Assembly: GCF_030246845.1 (NCBI RefSeq)
Contig: NZ_CP126889.1
Location: 3,281,001-3,345,000 of the forward strand
Direction: 5' to 3'
DNA: 64,000 nt
Source of the DNA: Enhydrobacter sp.
Lineage (GTDB): Bacteria; Pseudomonadota; Alphaproteobacteria; Reyranellales; Reyranellaceae
The notes under the pieces are model-generated. The model saw only the letters and a list, made by a program, of their open reading frames with translations. It was not told the origin of the DNA and did not search any database. The position numbers and the translations under genes were made by a program. Shown here in pieces: positions 37,237 to 46,017 of the stretch (positions within the stretch are counted from its first letter, which is position 1; every line of letters starts with the position of its first letter).

Positions 37237-38352
37237 ATGGCCCAACAGATCACTTACGACAAGGCCTACGACGCCGTCGCGCCGGGCGACTTTCCGGCCA
37301 TGCTCGAAGTATCGCGATACGGGCGGCGGAGCGACGCCTTCGATGGCATCATTTCGGCGACCCACGATCATTTCTGGGATCCGCTGGACAAGAGCTACAT
37401 CGATTTCGATCAGCCGTTCGACATGGCGACGACGCCGATCATGCCGCTCGACAACATCATCGAGCTCAAGAGCGCGGTCGCGGACCGTCTGGACGACGAT
37501 CAGAAGATCCAGCTCGCCAACGACGTGACGCACTGGTCGGTCTCGAACCTGCTGCATGGCGAGCAGGGAGCGCTGTCGCTGTCGGCGAGCCTGTGTCACG
37601 TGCTGCTCGATCCCGGCGCCCAGGAATATGCCGCCAACCAAGCGCGCGAGGAGGCGCGCCATGTCGCCGGCTTCAGCCGCTATATCGCCAAGCGCTGGGG
37701 CGAGCCGCTGCCCGTTGGCAGGACCATCGCCACCGTGCTGGCCGAGCTCGTGAGCAGCGGGGAGGTCTACAAGAAGATCGTCGGCATGCAGATGCTGATC
37801 GAGGGGCTGGCGATGGGCTCGTTCGCGACGCTCAACGCCAGGACCAACGACCCGGTGCTGCGGCGGCTGGTGCAGCTCGTGATGAGCGACGAGGCGTTCC
37901 ACCATCGCTTCGGCCGCCTGTGGGCGGCCAAGACCATCCGGCATTTGAGCGGTGAGGAGCACCGCAAGGTCGAGGACTGGTCGGCGCAGCTCTTCCAGAT
38001 GCTGCTCTTCAACCTGATCAACGCCGAGCAGAAGCAGGTCATCTACGCCAAGTACGGGCTCGACTGGCAGTGGGTGCGCGATGCGGTCAAGGAGACCTTC
38101 AGCGACGACGACCGCCGCGCCCAGCTGAAGGACAGCACCAACATCTTCCGCGTCCTGATCAAGACGCTCCTGCATGCCGGGATCATTACGGAACGCACGG
38201 CGCCGCTTTATGCGGTGTGGGTCGACATGAAGGAGCTGGAGGCCGAAGGTGAGGGCATTCCGGGCGATGTCGTGGCCGAGGAGATGCTGGTCGTGCTGCG
38301 CGAGATCAACGCCCGGCGCCGGCGCATCAGCAGCAAGGACGTCGCCTCATAG
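37237..38352 (+). CDS. Ferritin-like diiron protein
   Basis: A 371-residue helical protein with a full diiron ligand set: Glu109 (HGEQ), Glu139-x-x-His142 (EEARH), Glu189 (IEGLAMGSF) and Glu219-x-x-His222 (DEAFHH). This is the ferritin-like/R2-like pattern used by oxidases and N-oxygenases. The substrate is unknown. It has its own predicted promoter, is divergent from purC and is followed by a repeat element, so it looks like an independent gene placed beside the purine operon. Confidence 0.8.
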   Translation: MAQQITYDKAYDAVAPGDFPAMLEVSRYGRRSDAFDGIISATHDHFWDPLDKSYIDFDQPFDMATTPIMPLDNIIELKSAVADRLDDDQKIQLANDVTHWSVSNLLHGEQGALSLSASLCHVLLDPGAQEYAANQAREEARHVAGFSRYIAKRWGEPLPVGRTIATVLAELVSSGEVYKKIVGMQMLIEGLAMGSFATLNARTNDPVLRRLVQLVMSDEAFHHRFGRLWAAKTIRHLSGEEHRKVEDWSAQLFQMLLFNLINAEQKQVIYAKYGLDWQWVRDAVKETFSDDDRRAQLKDSTNIFRVLIKTLLHAGIITERTAPLYAVWVDMKELEAEGEGIPGDVVAEEMLVVLREINARRRRISSKDVAS

Positions 38353-38540
38353 GAGCTGGCCGCCGGGGTTCGTCACCGGCCGTTCCGGCCCTCTGGAATG
38401 AAAGTGCGCTGCCCGCCGCAAAGTGGGTGTCATCCCGAGCGCAAGCGAGGGATCCTTGATCGGCGCCGGCCAAAGATCCCTCGCTGCGCTCGGGATGACA
38501 CAGAAGTGGCTGGAGCGCATGGTTTCCTGTCAGTGGCGGA
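38352..38540 (-). repeat. Dispersed MITE/REP-like element, copy 3 (truncated)
   Basis: About 190 bp in the reverse orientation. The right module (GGGGTTCGTCACCGGCC near 38367) and the palindrome (38427-38501; arms around CATCCCGAGCGCAAGCGAGG) are clear, and CCTGTCAGTGGCG (38526-38538) matches part of the left module. The left terminal repeat is missing. It begins at the stop codon of the diiron protein gene. Confidence 0.6.
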
Positions 38541-38549
38541 CTCTCTTGG

Positions 38550-39254
38550 TTATGGTTTCCGCGCAAGGACGAACGCGGAAAGCCCGGCCAGGCGATTGAG
38601 CGGAAACAGCGGCAGCTCCGCCGCGCAGATGGCGGCGAGGGCAGCATTGGTGAGAGGGCCGTGCTGCTTGAGGCTGCTTTTCGGCACGGCCTCGCCGCGC
38701 GCGGCCAGTCGGACCGCGGCCGCCAAGGGAAAGACGAAGCCGAAATAGTAGGCGCCGCGCACCAGCTCGAGGCCTGCCTTGCGCATCGTCGTTTCGATCT
38801 CGCCGAGGCGATAGCGACGCTGGTGCTCGAGGAAGACGTCGTGGCCACTCCACAGGAAGCGAAAGGCCGGCACGGTGGCGAGGAAGTGGGCGCCGCTCGG
38901 CACCTTTGCCGCATAGTGGCGCACGAGCCCGCTATCGTCCTCGACATGCTCCAGCACGTCCATCATCAGCACCAGATCACAGTCCGTCGCGCCGCAGTCG
39001 CGGCGATAGCGCATGGGCTTGCCCGCCACCTTCTCGTCGTGCTCGCGGGCATAGCCGATATCGACGCAAAGCGCGCTTTCGGCATCGCCCTCGGCCAGCA
39101 GGTGGCGCGAGAAGAAGCCCGATCCCGCGCCGACATCGAGCAGTCGGCGCGGCGCCAGCCCGTCGACCATGCGCTTCAGCGCCGCCGCCTTCGAACGATA
39201 GTACCAGTGCCGGCCGATGTCGGCGCCGAGGATATCCTCCTCCTTGAGGTCCAT
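38550..39254 (-). CDS. Class I SAM-dependent methyltransferase
   Basis: A 234-residue methyltransferase. Motif I is LLDVGAGSGFFSRHLL (about 38-53) and the acidic MMDVLEHVED block follows near 95; HQRRYRLGEIE near 145 is seen in small-molecule and lipid-linked sugar methyltransferases of this kind. It lies 13 bases after a polyprenyl-type glycosyltransferase on the same strand, so a role in glycan or lipid-carrier modification is likely. Confidence 0.88.
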   Translation of the reverse strand: MDLKEEDILGADIGRHWYYRSKAAALKRMVDGLAPRRLLDVGAGSGFFSRHLLAEGDAESALCVDIGYAREHDEKVAGKPMRYRRDCGATDCDLVLMMDVLEHVEDDSGLVRHYAAKVPSGAHFLATVPAFRFLWSGHDVFLEHQRRYRLGEIETTMRKAGLELVRGAYYFGFVFPLAAAVRLAARGEAVPKSSLKQHGPLTNAALAAICAAELPLFPLNRLAGLSAFVLARKP

Positions 39255-39267
39255 CGGGCCCGCTTGG

Positions 39268-40305
39268 TCACGCCTGCGGCGGGCGGACGGCGCCGTCTTC
39301 GTACACGCCTTCCACCACGTAGATCGGCCGCGCCTTCACTTCGAGGAACAGCCGGCCGAGATACTCGCCGATGATGCCGACCGACACGAGCTGGATCGCG
39401 CCCATCAGCAGCACGACGATGATCAGCGAGGCGTAGCCCGGCGTGTCGATGCCGAAGATCAGCACGCGGCTGACGATGAAGAGGGCGTAGAGGACGGCGA
39501 CTGCGGCGATCGCGAGACCGACATAGAACGATGCCCGAAGCGGCACGGTCGAGAAGCTCACCACGCCGTCGAGGGCGAAATTCCACAGTCGCCAGAGATC
39601 GAACTTGCTCGAACCCGCGGCACGCTGCGCCCGTTCGTAGGGCACGCCGGTGGCATTGAAGCCGACCCAGGCGAACAGGCCCTTCATGAAGCGGTTGCGC
39701 TCGGGAAGCTGGCGCAGCACTTCCGCCGCGCGCCGGTCGACGAGCCGGAAATCGCCCACATTGGTGGGAATGCGCACGGGCGACATGGAGTTGAAGGCCC
39801 GATAGAACCACGCCGCCGACAGACGCTTGGCGGCGGTGTCCCAGGGCCGAGTCGTGCGCACGCCGTAGACGATGTCGTAGCCCTCGCGCCAGCGGGCGAT
39901 GAATGGCTCGATCAGCTCCGGCGGATCCTGAAGGTCGATGTCCATGGGAACGAGCACGTCGCCCTTGGCGTGATCGATGCCGGCGGTAAGGGCCGCTTCC
40001 TTGCCGAAATTGCGCGACAGGTTGACGATGCGAAGCCGTCGGTCCCGGCCGCTGCAGTCGAGCAGGTGGGTGAGCGTGTTGTCCCGCGAGCCGTCGTTCA
40101 CGAAGACGATCTCGAAGCGCAGCCGGTCGCGCTCGAGAAGGGGCACCACGGCGTCGAGGAAGACGTCGATCGATTCTTCTTCATTGAACACCGGCACGAC
40201 CAGCGACAGCAGCGGATCGCCGGTCCGCCGCGCTTTCTGCGCGGCGAGCTGCCGTTCGAGCGCATCGCCCCGGACGGGGGGCGAAGGAAGGGGCGAGTCA
40301 GGCAC
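39268..40305 (-). CDS. Family 2 glycosyltransferase, polyprenol-phosphate type
   Basis: A 345-residue DPM1/ArnC/GtrB-type transferase. The GT-A domain has LVVPVFNEEESI, VFVNDGSRDNT and the metal motif in PMDIDLQDPPE, then RNFGKEAALTAG. Two membrane segments (about 259-281 and 292-314) close the protein. Such enzymes move a sugar to undecaprenyl phosphate for later lipid or glycan decoration. It starts with GTG. It forms a unit with the downstream methyltransferase. Confidence 0.9.
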   Translation of the reverse strand: MPDSPLPSPPVRGDALERQLAAQKARRTGDPLLSLVVPVFNEEESIDVFLDAVVPLLERDRLRFEIVFVNDGSRDNTLTHLLDCSGRDRRLRIVNLSRNFGKEAALTAGIDHAKGDVLVPMDIDLQDPPELIEPFIARWREGYDIVYGVRTTRPWDTAAKRLSAAWFYRAFNSMSPVRIPTNVGDFRLVDRRAAEVLRQLPERNRFMKGLFAWVGFNATGVPYERAQRAAGSSKFDLWRLWNFALDGVVSFSTVPLRASFYVGLAIAAVAVLYALFIVSRVLIFGIDTPGYASLIIVVLLMGAIQLVSVGIIGEYLGRLFLEVKARPIYVVEGVYEDGAVRPPQA

Positions 40306-40329
40306 TCGCGGAGATTACACTATTGCCCG

Positions 40330-40869
40330 TCAGGCCACGACCTCGACGGCTCCGTTGAGGTCCATGATACCGAGTTCGGGGACCAGGTGCGGCTGCCGCT
40401 TCCGCAGCTCCGACCGGAACTCGTGCAGTGCCTTGGTGTGCATCTCGGTCTCGAAGGCCTTGTCGGTCTTGATGCGATCGCCATAGGCGACGGCGGCCGC
40501 GCCGCAGTCGCGGTGGGTGATGGCGATCACGCGCTTGACCTCGTGCAGCTTGACGGAAATATCGAGGTTGTCCCAGAAGGCCTTGTGCCAGTCGGCGAAC
40601 ACGGGCGCCACCACGCCGATCGGACCGCCGCCGATATTGAACTGACTGTAGAGGTTCTGCCAGCCGCGCGACGCCATGTACGCCCAGGTGTTGGTGGTGA
40701 AGCGCGGATCGATGCATTTCAGCAACATCGCTTCGTAGCCCTTGTCGAGCGCCGCCGCGGGACCGGCAGCGGCCACGGCTGCTGCCGCGCCGAGACCCAG
40801 TCCCAGCAGGCGACGGCGCCGAAACATCGCCAGGCAGCCGCAATCCGCGTGATGAATATGCTCCTTCAT
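40330..40869 (-). CDS. Tat-exported beta-carbonic-anhydrase-like protein
   Basis: A 179-residue protein. FRRRRLLGLGLGAAAAVAAAG (about 16-36, RRRRLLGLG at its start) looks like a twin-arginine signal. The mature part holds Cys52-x-Asp54-x-Arg56 (KCIDPRF) and His119-x-x-Cys122 (THRDCGAA), the zinc ligands and Asp-Arg dyad of beta-carbonic anhydrases with normal HxxC spacing. It is shorter than usual enzymes and exported, so activity is unproven. Its start overlaps the stop of the MaoC-type gene by 4 bases. Confidence 0.78.
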   Translation of the reverse strand: MKEHIHHADCGCLAMFRRRRLLGLGLGAAAAVAAAGPAAALDKGYEAMLLKCIDPRFTTNTWAYMASRGWQNLYSQFNIGGGPIGVVAPVFADWHKAFWDNLDISVKLHEVKRVIAITHRDCGAAAVAYGDRIKTDKAFETEMHTKALHEFRSELRKRQPHLVPELGIMDLNGAVEVVA

Positions 40870-41714
40870 CTAAAATCAGCCTTTCCTTGTTGCGCGAGAC
40901 CGCCTTTGTCGTTGGCGATCCATGTCGTCACGGAGCCGTCGTCTTCCCTGCGTGCCCCGACGGTCAGCGGAGCACCCGCGAAGATCGGCGACAGCGCACG
41001 GAATTCGAAGCTCGCAGGCACCCTGCCGACATTCGATCGGCGCGCCAACTCCATTTGCAGCATACCTAGCAGCGGTCCGTGCACGATCAGGCCGGGATAG
41101 CCTTCGGTGCCTGTGACATAAGGTTGGTCATAGTGGATGCGATGGCCGTTGAAGGTGAGCGCGGAATAGCGGAACAGCAGCACCGGATCGGGCGTGAGCG
41201 ACTTCGACCAGGTCGCGCCGGTCGGGGCCGGCTTGGGCTGGCGAGGCTTCTCCCCCGCTTTGGGTGCTTCGCGATAGACGATGTCATGCTCCTCGACGAA
41301 CGAATGGCCGCGCGGTCCGGAAACGGAATGGCGCACGGTCACGAACACCATGGTACCGGTCGAGCCAGTTTTGGGCTCGATCGACCTGATCTCCGACCGG
41401 CGCGCAGCCCGGTCGCCGATCGTGAGCGGCGTACCGTCGAAAGTGAAGCGGCTGCCCGCCCACATGCGGCGCGGCAGGGGAACGGGGGGCAGGAAGTCGC
41501 CGCGCTCGGCGTGGCCGTCGGGGCCGATTCTGGATTGCGGCACCGCTTCGAGGAAGAACAGCCAATGCCAGAGCGGCGGCAGGGGATCGCCCTCGCGTGG
41601 CGGCGGATCCTTCTCGTCGAACGTGGCGGCCAGGGCACGAACGGGCCAGCCGGTGATCGCGTCCTCGGCGGTTTGCGTCCTGCCCACCCAATCGCGCAGA
41701 TTTTCCAACGACAT
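40866..41714 (-). CDS. MaoC-like/FAS1-type acyl-CoA hydratase
   Basis: A 282-residue double-hotdog protein of the HTD2 / mesaconyl-C4-CoA hydratase group. The N-terminal half has RMWAGSRFTFDGTPL; the C-terminal half has the hydratase-type block FRYSALTFNGHRIHYDQPY (core FNGHRIHYD), followed by GLIVHGPLLGMLQ. The substrate would be a branched or beta-hydroxy dicarboxylic acyl-CoA. It is coupled by a 4-base overlap to the carbonic-anhydrase-like gene downstream. Confidence 0.85.
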   Translation of the reverse strand: MSLENLRDWVGRTQTAEDAITGWPVRALAATFDEKDPPPREGDPLPPLWHWLFFLEAVPQSRIGPDGHAERGDFLPPVPLPRRMWAGSRFTFDGTPLTIGDRAARRSEIRSIEPKTGSTGTMVFVTVRHSVSGPRGHSFVEEHDIVYREAPKAGEKPRQPKPAPTGATWSKSLTPDPVLLFRYSALTFNGHRIHYDQPYVTGTEGYPGLIVHGPLLGMLQMELARRSNVGRVPASFEFRALSPIFAGAPLTVGARREDDGSVTTWIANDKGGLAQQGKADFR

Positions 41715-41825
41715 CTCTTCATTTCCTCCGTGGCGCGTGGGACTTTGCCACCGCCAACATGGGGTGGAAAGGGCAGGCGGCGATGGCTATAAACCGCCGC
41801 AACTTCGCTTACTGGAGCGGCCGAG

Positions 41826-42152
41826 ATGACGACGTTCGACGATCGCGAGAAAGCCTTCGAGCACAAGTTCGAGCACGACCTCGAGCTGCAGTTCAAGGCC
41901 CGGGCGCGCAAGAACAAGCTGCTGGGGCTGTGGGCGGCTGGGCTTATGGGCAAGACCGGCGCCGAGGCCGAAAGCTATGCCCGCGACATCGTCATGGCCG
42001 ATTTCGAGAAGCCGGGCGACCATGACGTCGTGCACACGCTGATGCACGACCTTGCCGCGGCAGGGAAGCCCACCGAGGAGCACACCATCCGCCGCCAGGG
42101 CGACCGGCTGCTCGTCGAGGCGAAGAAGCAGCTCATGACCGAGGTGAAGTGA
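41826..42152 (+). CDS. F1FO-ATPase inhibitor zeta subunit (DUF1476)
   Basis: A 108-residue alpha-helical protein of the DUF1476 family. The N-terminus MTTFDDREKAFEHKFEHD is the inhibitory segment in Paracoccus, where the zeta subunit blocks ATP hydrolysis by F1; the FKARARKNKLLGLWAA block follows. It is found almost only in alphaproteobacteria. It normally neighbours purB and purC, as it nearly does here. Confidence 0.9.
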   Translation: MTTFDDREKAFEHKFEHDLELQFKARARKNKLLGLWAAGLMGKTGAEAESYARDIVMADFEKPGDHDVVHTLMHDLAAAGKPTEEHTIRRQGDRLLVEAKKQLMTEVK

Positions 42153-42166
42153 CACCGGCGCCGCCG

Positions 42167-42239
42167 GTGTCATCCCGAGCGTCGCGAGGGAACGTTCCGG
42201 CTCCAGTAAAGATCCCTTGCCTTCGGTTCGGGATGAGAC
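42167..42239. repeat. Solo palindrome related to the dispersed element
   Basis: About 73 bp with arms GTGTCATCCCGAGCGTCGCG and a decayed complement ending GGGATGAGAC. It matches the inner palindrome of the full elements but lacks their terminal repeats. It fills the gap between two convergent genes and could end transcription from both. Confidence 0.65.
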
Positions 42240-42240
42240 G

Positions 42241-43566
42241 CTAGCCGAATACGCGCTTGAAGATCGTATCGACGTGCTTGGTGTGGTAGCCCATGTCGAA
42301 CAGCGCGACCAGCTCGTCGTCCGACAGGAACGTGCGGATATCCCTGTCGGCCCGGCACAGCGCCAGGAAAGAGGCATTGCCGCGCCAGGCTTCCATGGCG
42401 TTGCGCTGCACGGCCGCATAGGCCTCCTCGCGGCTCATGCCCTTCTGCGTAAGCGCAAGCATGATACGCTGCGAGAAGACGAGGCCGCCGAGGGCGTCGA
42501 GGTTGCCCTTCATGCGCTCGGGATAGACCACGAGCTGGTCGACGACGCCGGTCAGACGAGCGAGCGCGAAATCGAGGGTCACCGTCGCGTCGGGCCCGAT
42601 GTAGCGCTCGACGGACGAATGCGAGATGTCGCGCTCGTGCCACAGCGTCACGTTCTCGAGCGCCGGCACGACGGCGCTGCGCACCATGCGGGCAAGCCCC
42701 GTCAGGTTCTCCGTCAGCACCGGATTGCGCTTGTGCGGCATCGCCGAGCTGCCCTTCTGGCCCTGGGAGAAGAACTCCTCGGCCTCGCGCACCTCGGTGC
42801 GCTGCAGGTGACGGATCTCTGTGGCGAGATTCTCGATCGAGGCGGCGCAGACCGCGAGCGCGGCGAAGAACGCGGCGTGGCGATCGCGCGGGATCACCTG
42901 GGTCGAAACCGGCTCGACCGTGAGGCCGAGCTTGTGGGCGACATGCTCCTCGACCCGCGGATCGACATTGGCGAAGGTGCCGACCGCGCCCGAAATGGCG
43001 CAGGTCGCGACCTCCGTGCGCGCCGCGACAAGGCGGACGCGGCTGCGCTGGAAGGCGGCATGATGGCCGGCAAGCTTGACGCCGAAGGTCGTGGGCTCGG
43101 CATGGATGCCGTGGCTGCGCCCGATGGTCGGCGTGTTCTTGTGCTCGAGCGCCCGCTTCCCGAGCGCGGCCAGCAGCTTGTCGAGGTCCTCGATCAGCAG
43201 ATCCGCTGCTTCCTTGAGCTGGACGGCAAGGCTCGTATCGAGGATGTCGGACGAGGTCATGCCCTGGTGGACGAAGCGCGAGTCCGGGCCGATGAACTCG
43301 CCCAACCAGGTGAGGAAGGCGATGACGTCGTGCTTGGTCACCCGCTCGATGGCGTCGATCTTCTCGACATTGCCCGCCGGGTCCGCCTCGAGCGCCGCCA
43401 TCGCCTTGTGGCCGCCGGCCCAGATCGCCTCGGCGGCCTGCTTGGGGATCACGCCGGCCGCCGCCATGGCATCGCAGGCATGGGCCTCGATCTCGAACCA
43501 GATGCGAAAGCGATTGGCGGGCGCCCAGATGGCGGCCATCGGTGGGCGGGAATAGCGCGCGATCAT
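42241..43566 (-). CDS. purB: Adenylosuccinate lyase
   Basis: A 441-residue lyase that acts twice in purine synthesis (SAICAR to AICAR and adenylosuccinate to AMP). It begins MIARYSRPPMAAIW, and has KHDVIAFLTWLGE, TSSDILDTSLA and the superfamily signature GSSAMPHKRNP. I start at the ATG at 43566, which gives the family N-terminus. It is about 5 kb from purC, with unrelated genes between. Confidence 0.96.
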   Translation of the reverse strand: MIARYSRPPMAAIWAPANRFRIWFEIEAHACDAMAAAGVIPKQAAEAIWAGGHKAMAALEADPAGNVEKIDAIERVTKHDVIAFLTWLGEFIGPDSRFVHQGMTSSDILDTSLAVQLKEAADLLIEDLDKLLAALGKRALEHKNTPTIGRSHGIHAEPTTFGVKLAGHHAAFQRSRVRLVAARTEVATCAISGAVGTFANVDPRVEEHVAHKLGLTVEPVSTQVIPRDRHAAFFAALAVCAASIENLATEIRHLQRTEVREAEEFFSQGQKGSSAMPHKRNPVLTENLTGLARMVRSAVVPALENVTLWHERDISHSSVERYIGPDATVTLDFALARLTGVVDQLVVYPERMKGNLDALGGLVFSQRIMLALTQKGMSREEAYAAVQRNAMEAWRGNASFLALCRADRDIRTFLSDDELVALFDMGYHTKHVDTIFKRVFG

Positions 43567-43620
43567 GGCCGGGCTTTTAGCGCCGATAGCTGGCCGATGC
43601 CATGTTAGAAGTGGCTCGAC

Positions 43621-44460
43621 ATGACCCCGCTCGCTTCCTGTCCGACCGACACGCTGGCCGCCATCCGCGGCGTCCTCACCGACATCGATGAAACCCTTTC
43701 GACCCAAGGACAGCTCACGGCCGACGCCTATGCCGCCATGGCGGCGTTGAAGAAGGCGGGGCTGCTGGTCATCCCGGTCACCGGCCGGCCGGCCGGCTGG
43801 TGCGATCATATCGCCCGCTTCTGGCCGGTCGACGCCGTGGTCGGCGAGAACGGCGCCTTCTGGATGTGGCACGACGCCAAGGCCGTGAAGCTCAGGACGC
43901 GCTTCATCCAGTCCGAGTCGGAGCGGGCGGAGGGACGGCGCCGACTGGCGGCCGTGCGTGCCGAGGTCATGGAGTCGGTGCCGGGTGCGGGGATCGCCTC
44001 CGACCAGCCCTATCGCCTCGCCGATCTGGCGATCGATTTCTGCGAGGACGTGCCCGCGCTGTCGCGCACGGAGATCGAGCACATCGTCTCGATCTTCGAG
44101 AAGCACGGCGCGCATGCCAAGGTGAGCTCGATCCACGTCAACGGCTGGTTCGGCGACTACGACAAGCTCACCACCACCAAGGCGATGATGGCGGAGCTGT
44201 TCGGCATCGACCTCACGCGCGAGGCGGAGCGCTATGTATTTTCGGGCGATTCGCCCAACGATTCGCCGATGTTCGGCTTCTTTCCCAACGCCGTGGGCGT
44301 CGCCAACGTGCGCGAATTCGCCGACGCCATGCCCAGCCTGCCGCGCTGGGTGACGACGGCACGTTCGGGCGCGGGCTTCGTCGAGCTGGCACAGGCGCTG
44401 ATCGCCGCGCGGAACCCGTCTAGGACGGCGGCGCCACCAGCAGCGAGCCGAAGTGGGTGA
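43621..44460 (+). CDS. HAD-IIB family phosphatase
   Basis: A 279-residue HAD hydrolase. Motif I is LTDIDETLS with nucleophile Asp21 and Asp23, motif II is IPVTGRPAG, and motif IV is FSGDSPNDSPMF. The cap and the SIHVNGW block suit the Cof/mannosyl-3-phosphoglycerate phosphatase type. The last 41 bases overlap the convergent secreted-protein gene, and the terminal residues there look non-conserved. Confidence 0.85.
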   Translation: MTPLASCPTDTLAAIRGVLTDIDETLSTQGQLTADAYAAMAALKKAGLLVIPVTGRPAGWCDHIARFWPVDAVVGENGAFWMWHDAKAVKLRTRFIQSESERAEGRRRLAAVRAEVMESVPGAGIASDQPYRLADLAIDFCEDVPALSRTEIEHIVSIFEKHGAHAKVSSIHVNGWFGDYDKLTTTKAMMAELFGIDLTREAERYVFSGDSPNDSPMFGFFPNAVGVANVREFADAMPSLPRWVTTARSGAGFVELAQALIAARNPSRTAAPPAASRSG

Positions 44461-45043
44461 CGCTGTCGGACTGGCTCCAGACCCCGACCGTTCCCGGCAC
44501 GGGCAGGGTCCGATCGGTTGCCGAGAAGAGCGAAGCATCGTCGAGGAAGGCCTGGAACTTGTCGCCTTTCAGGATAACCCGGAGCTTGTGCCATTGGCCG
44601 GTCGCAATGGCCACGTCCTTGGCTGCGATCTGGGCCCTGCGGCCGCCCTGCATGCGATAGAGCCGGACCGCGCCGTCGAGCGCATTGGCCGCGACGACGT
44701 AGTAGTCGTTCGCGTTCTGGGCGCGCAGGACGACGCCCGCGCTGCGGGCGGCCGTGCCCGAGACGGGCTTGAATCGCAAGGTGGCGTCGACATCGAGCGC
44801 CACGGTCTGGCCCGAGATGCAGAGCGGAAAGTGGAGCTCCGTCCGGTCGCCTGCCGTCTCGACGAGCGCCCAGCCGCCCAGCGCCTGCGGATCAGGGACG
44901 GCCTCCCAGGCCGGGGGCCGACCGATGCCGGTCTCGCCCTGGATGCAGGCGACACGGCCATCGGAGGTTGTCAGCGGCGCGACGAGCTGGCCGAAGGCCG
45001 GCCGCATCGCCATCAGCACGGCGAGGAAGATCAACAAACGCAT
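44420..45043 (-). CDS. Secreted concanavalin A-like domain protein
   Basis: A 207-residue protein with a signal peptide (about 1-18, MRLLIFLAVLMAMRPAFG). The rest resembles a single LamG/DUF1080-type jelly-roll: RSAGVVLRAQNANDYYVVAANALDG (core AGVVLRAQNANDYYVV), GQWHKLRVILKGDKFQAFLDD (core WHKLRV) and PGTVGVWSQSDS. These are carbohydrate-binding or structural folds; catalytic residues are not evident. It converges with the HAD gene. Confidence 0.75.
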   Translation of the reverse strand: MRLLIFLAVLMAMRPAFGQLVAPLTTSDGRVACIQGETGIGRPPAWEAVPDPQALGGWALVETAGDRTELHFPLCISGQTVALDVDATLRFKPVSGTAARSAGVVLRAQNANDYYVVAANALDGAVRLYRMQGGRRAQIAAKDVAIATGQWHKLRVILKGDKFQAFLDDASLFSATDRTLPVPGTVGVWSQSDSVTHFGSLLVAPPS

Positions 45044-45141
45044 GACCCGGACCTGTCAAAAAGTGCGTGCGGCTTGACCGCCTGATCGGGACGGAGGAGT
45101 TTACGCCACTGCAATCTGGAAGACCTTTCGAGGGGGGAACA

Positions 45142-46014
45142 ATGCGTCTTTGCACCATCGTGAGCGGCGGCAAGCCCGCGGTCGGCGTGAAACTGGGCGA
45201 CGGCAAGGTGATCGACCTCAGCAAGCAGATGCCAAGGGGGCCGAAATCGGTGGTCGAGATCCTTGCCGGCGGCAAGAAGCTCCAGCAGGCCGTGCTGAAG
45301 GCCTGCGCCAAGCCCAAGGCCGGCGCCACGGTGTCGGAAAAGTCGGCCAGGTACCTCCCGCCGATCCCGGCGCCGGGCAAGATCCTCTGCATCGGCCTCA
45401 ACTATCGCAAGCACGCGGAGGAGACGGGCAGCCCGATTCCGGCCTATCCGGTGGTGTTCTGCCGCTTCAACAACACCCTCACGCCGCACAACGGCAAGAT
45501 GCCTGTCCCGAGCCATTCGCCGCAGCTCGACTGGGAGGCCGAGCTCACCGTCGTGATCGGCAAGAAGTGCCGCAATGTGCCGAAGGAGAAGGCGTTGTCG
45601 GTGATCGGCGGCTATGCCTGTTTCAACGACGGCTCGGTGCGCGATTGGCAGCGCAAGTCGGGCGGCCAGTTCACGCTCGGCAAGAACTTCGACGGAACGG
45701 GCGGCTTCGGCCCGGACATCGTGACGCCGGACGAGCTGCCGCCAGGCGGCGCGCCGCTACGCATCATGACCCGCGTCAACGACAAGGTGATGCAGGACAG
45801 CAATACCGACGACCTGATCTTCGACGTGCCGACGCTGGTGCACGAGTTGTCGAAGGTCATGACGCTCGATCCGGGCGACATCATCATCACCGGTACCCCG
45901 TCGGGCGTTGCCATGGCGCGCAATCCGCAGCCCTGGCTGAAGGCCGGCGACGTGTGCGAGGTCGAGATCGAGAAGATCGGCGTCCTGCGCAACACCATCG
46001 TGCAGGGCGCGTAG
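45142..46014 (+). CDS. Fumarylacetoacetate hydrolase family protein
   Basis: A 290-residue FAA-hydrolase-fold enzyme. The likely metal ligands are Glu132, Glu134 (LDWEAELTVVIGK) and Asp163 (FNDGSVRDW), with ICIGLNYRKHAEE and ITGTPSGVAMAR also conserved. Members cleave or decarboxylate 2-oxo acids such as acylpyruvates and 2-hydroxyhepta-dienedioates. I start at 45142, just after AGGGGGGAA. A dispersed element begins 3 bases after the stop. Confidence 0.92.
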   Translation: MRLCTIVSGGKPAVGVKLGDGKVIDLSKQMPRGPKSVVEILAGGKKLQQAVLKACAKPKAGATVSEKSARYLPPIPAPGKILCIGLNYRKHAEETGSPIPAYPVVFCRFNNTLTPHNGKMPVPSHSPQLDWEAELTVVIGKKCRNVPKEKALSVIGGYACFNDGSVRDWQRKSGGQFTLGKNFDGTGGFGPDIVTPDELPPGGAPLRIMTRVNDKVMQDSNTDDLIFDVPTLVHELSKVMTLDPGDIIITGTPSGVAMARNPQPWLKAGDVCEVEIEKIGVLRNTIVQGA

Positions 46015-46017
46015 CAG

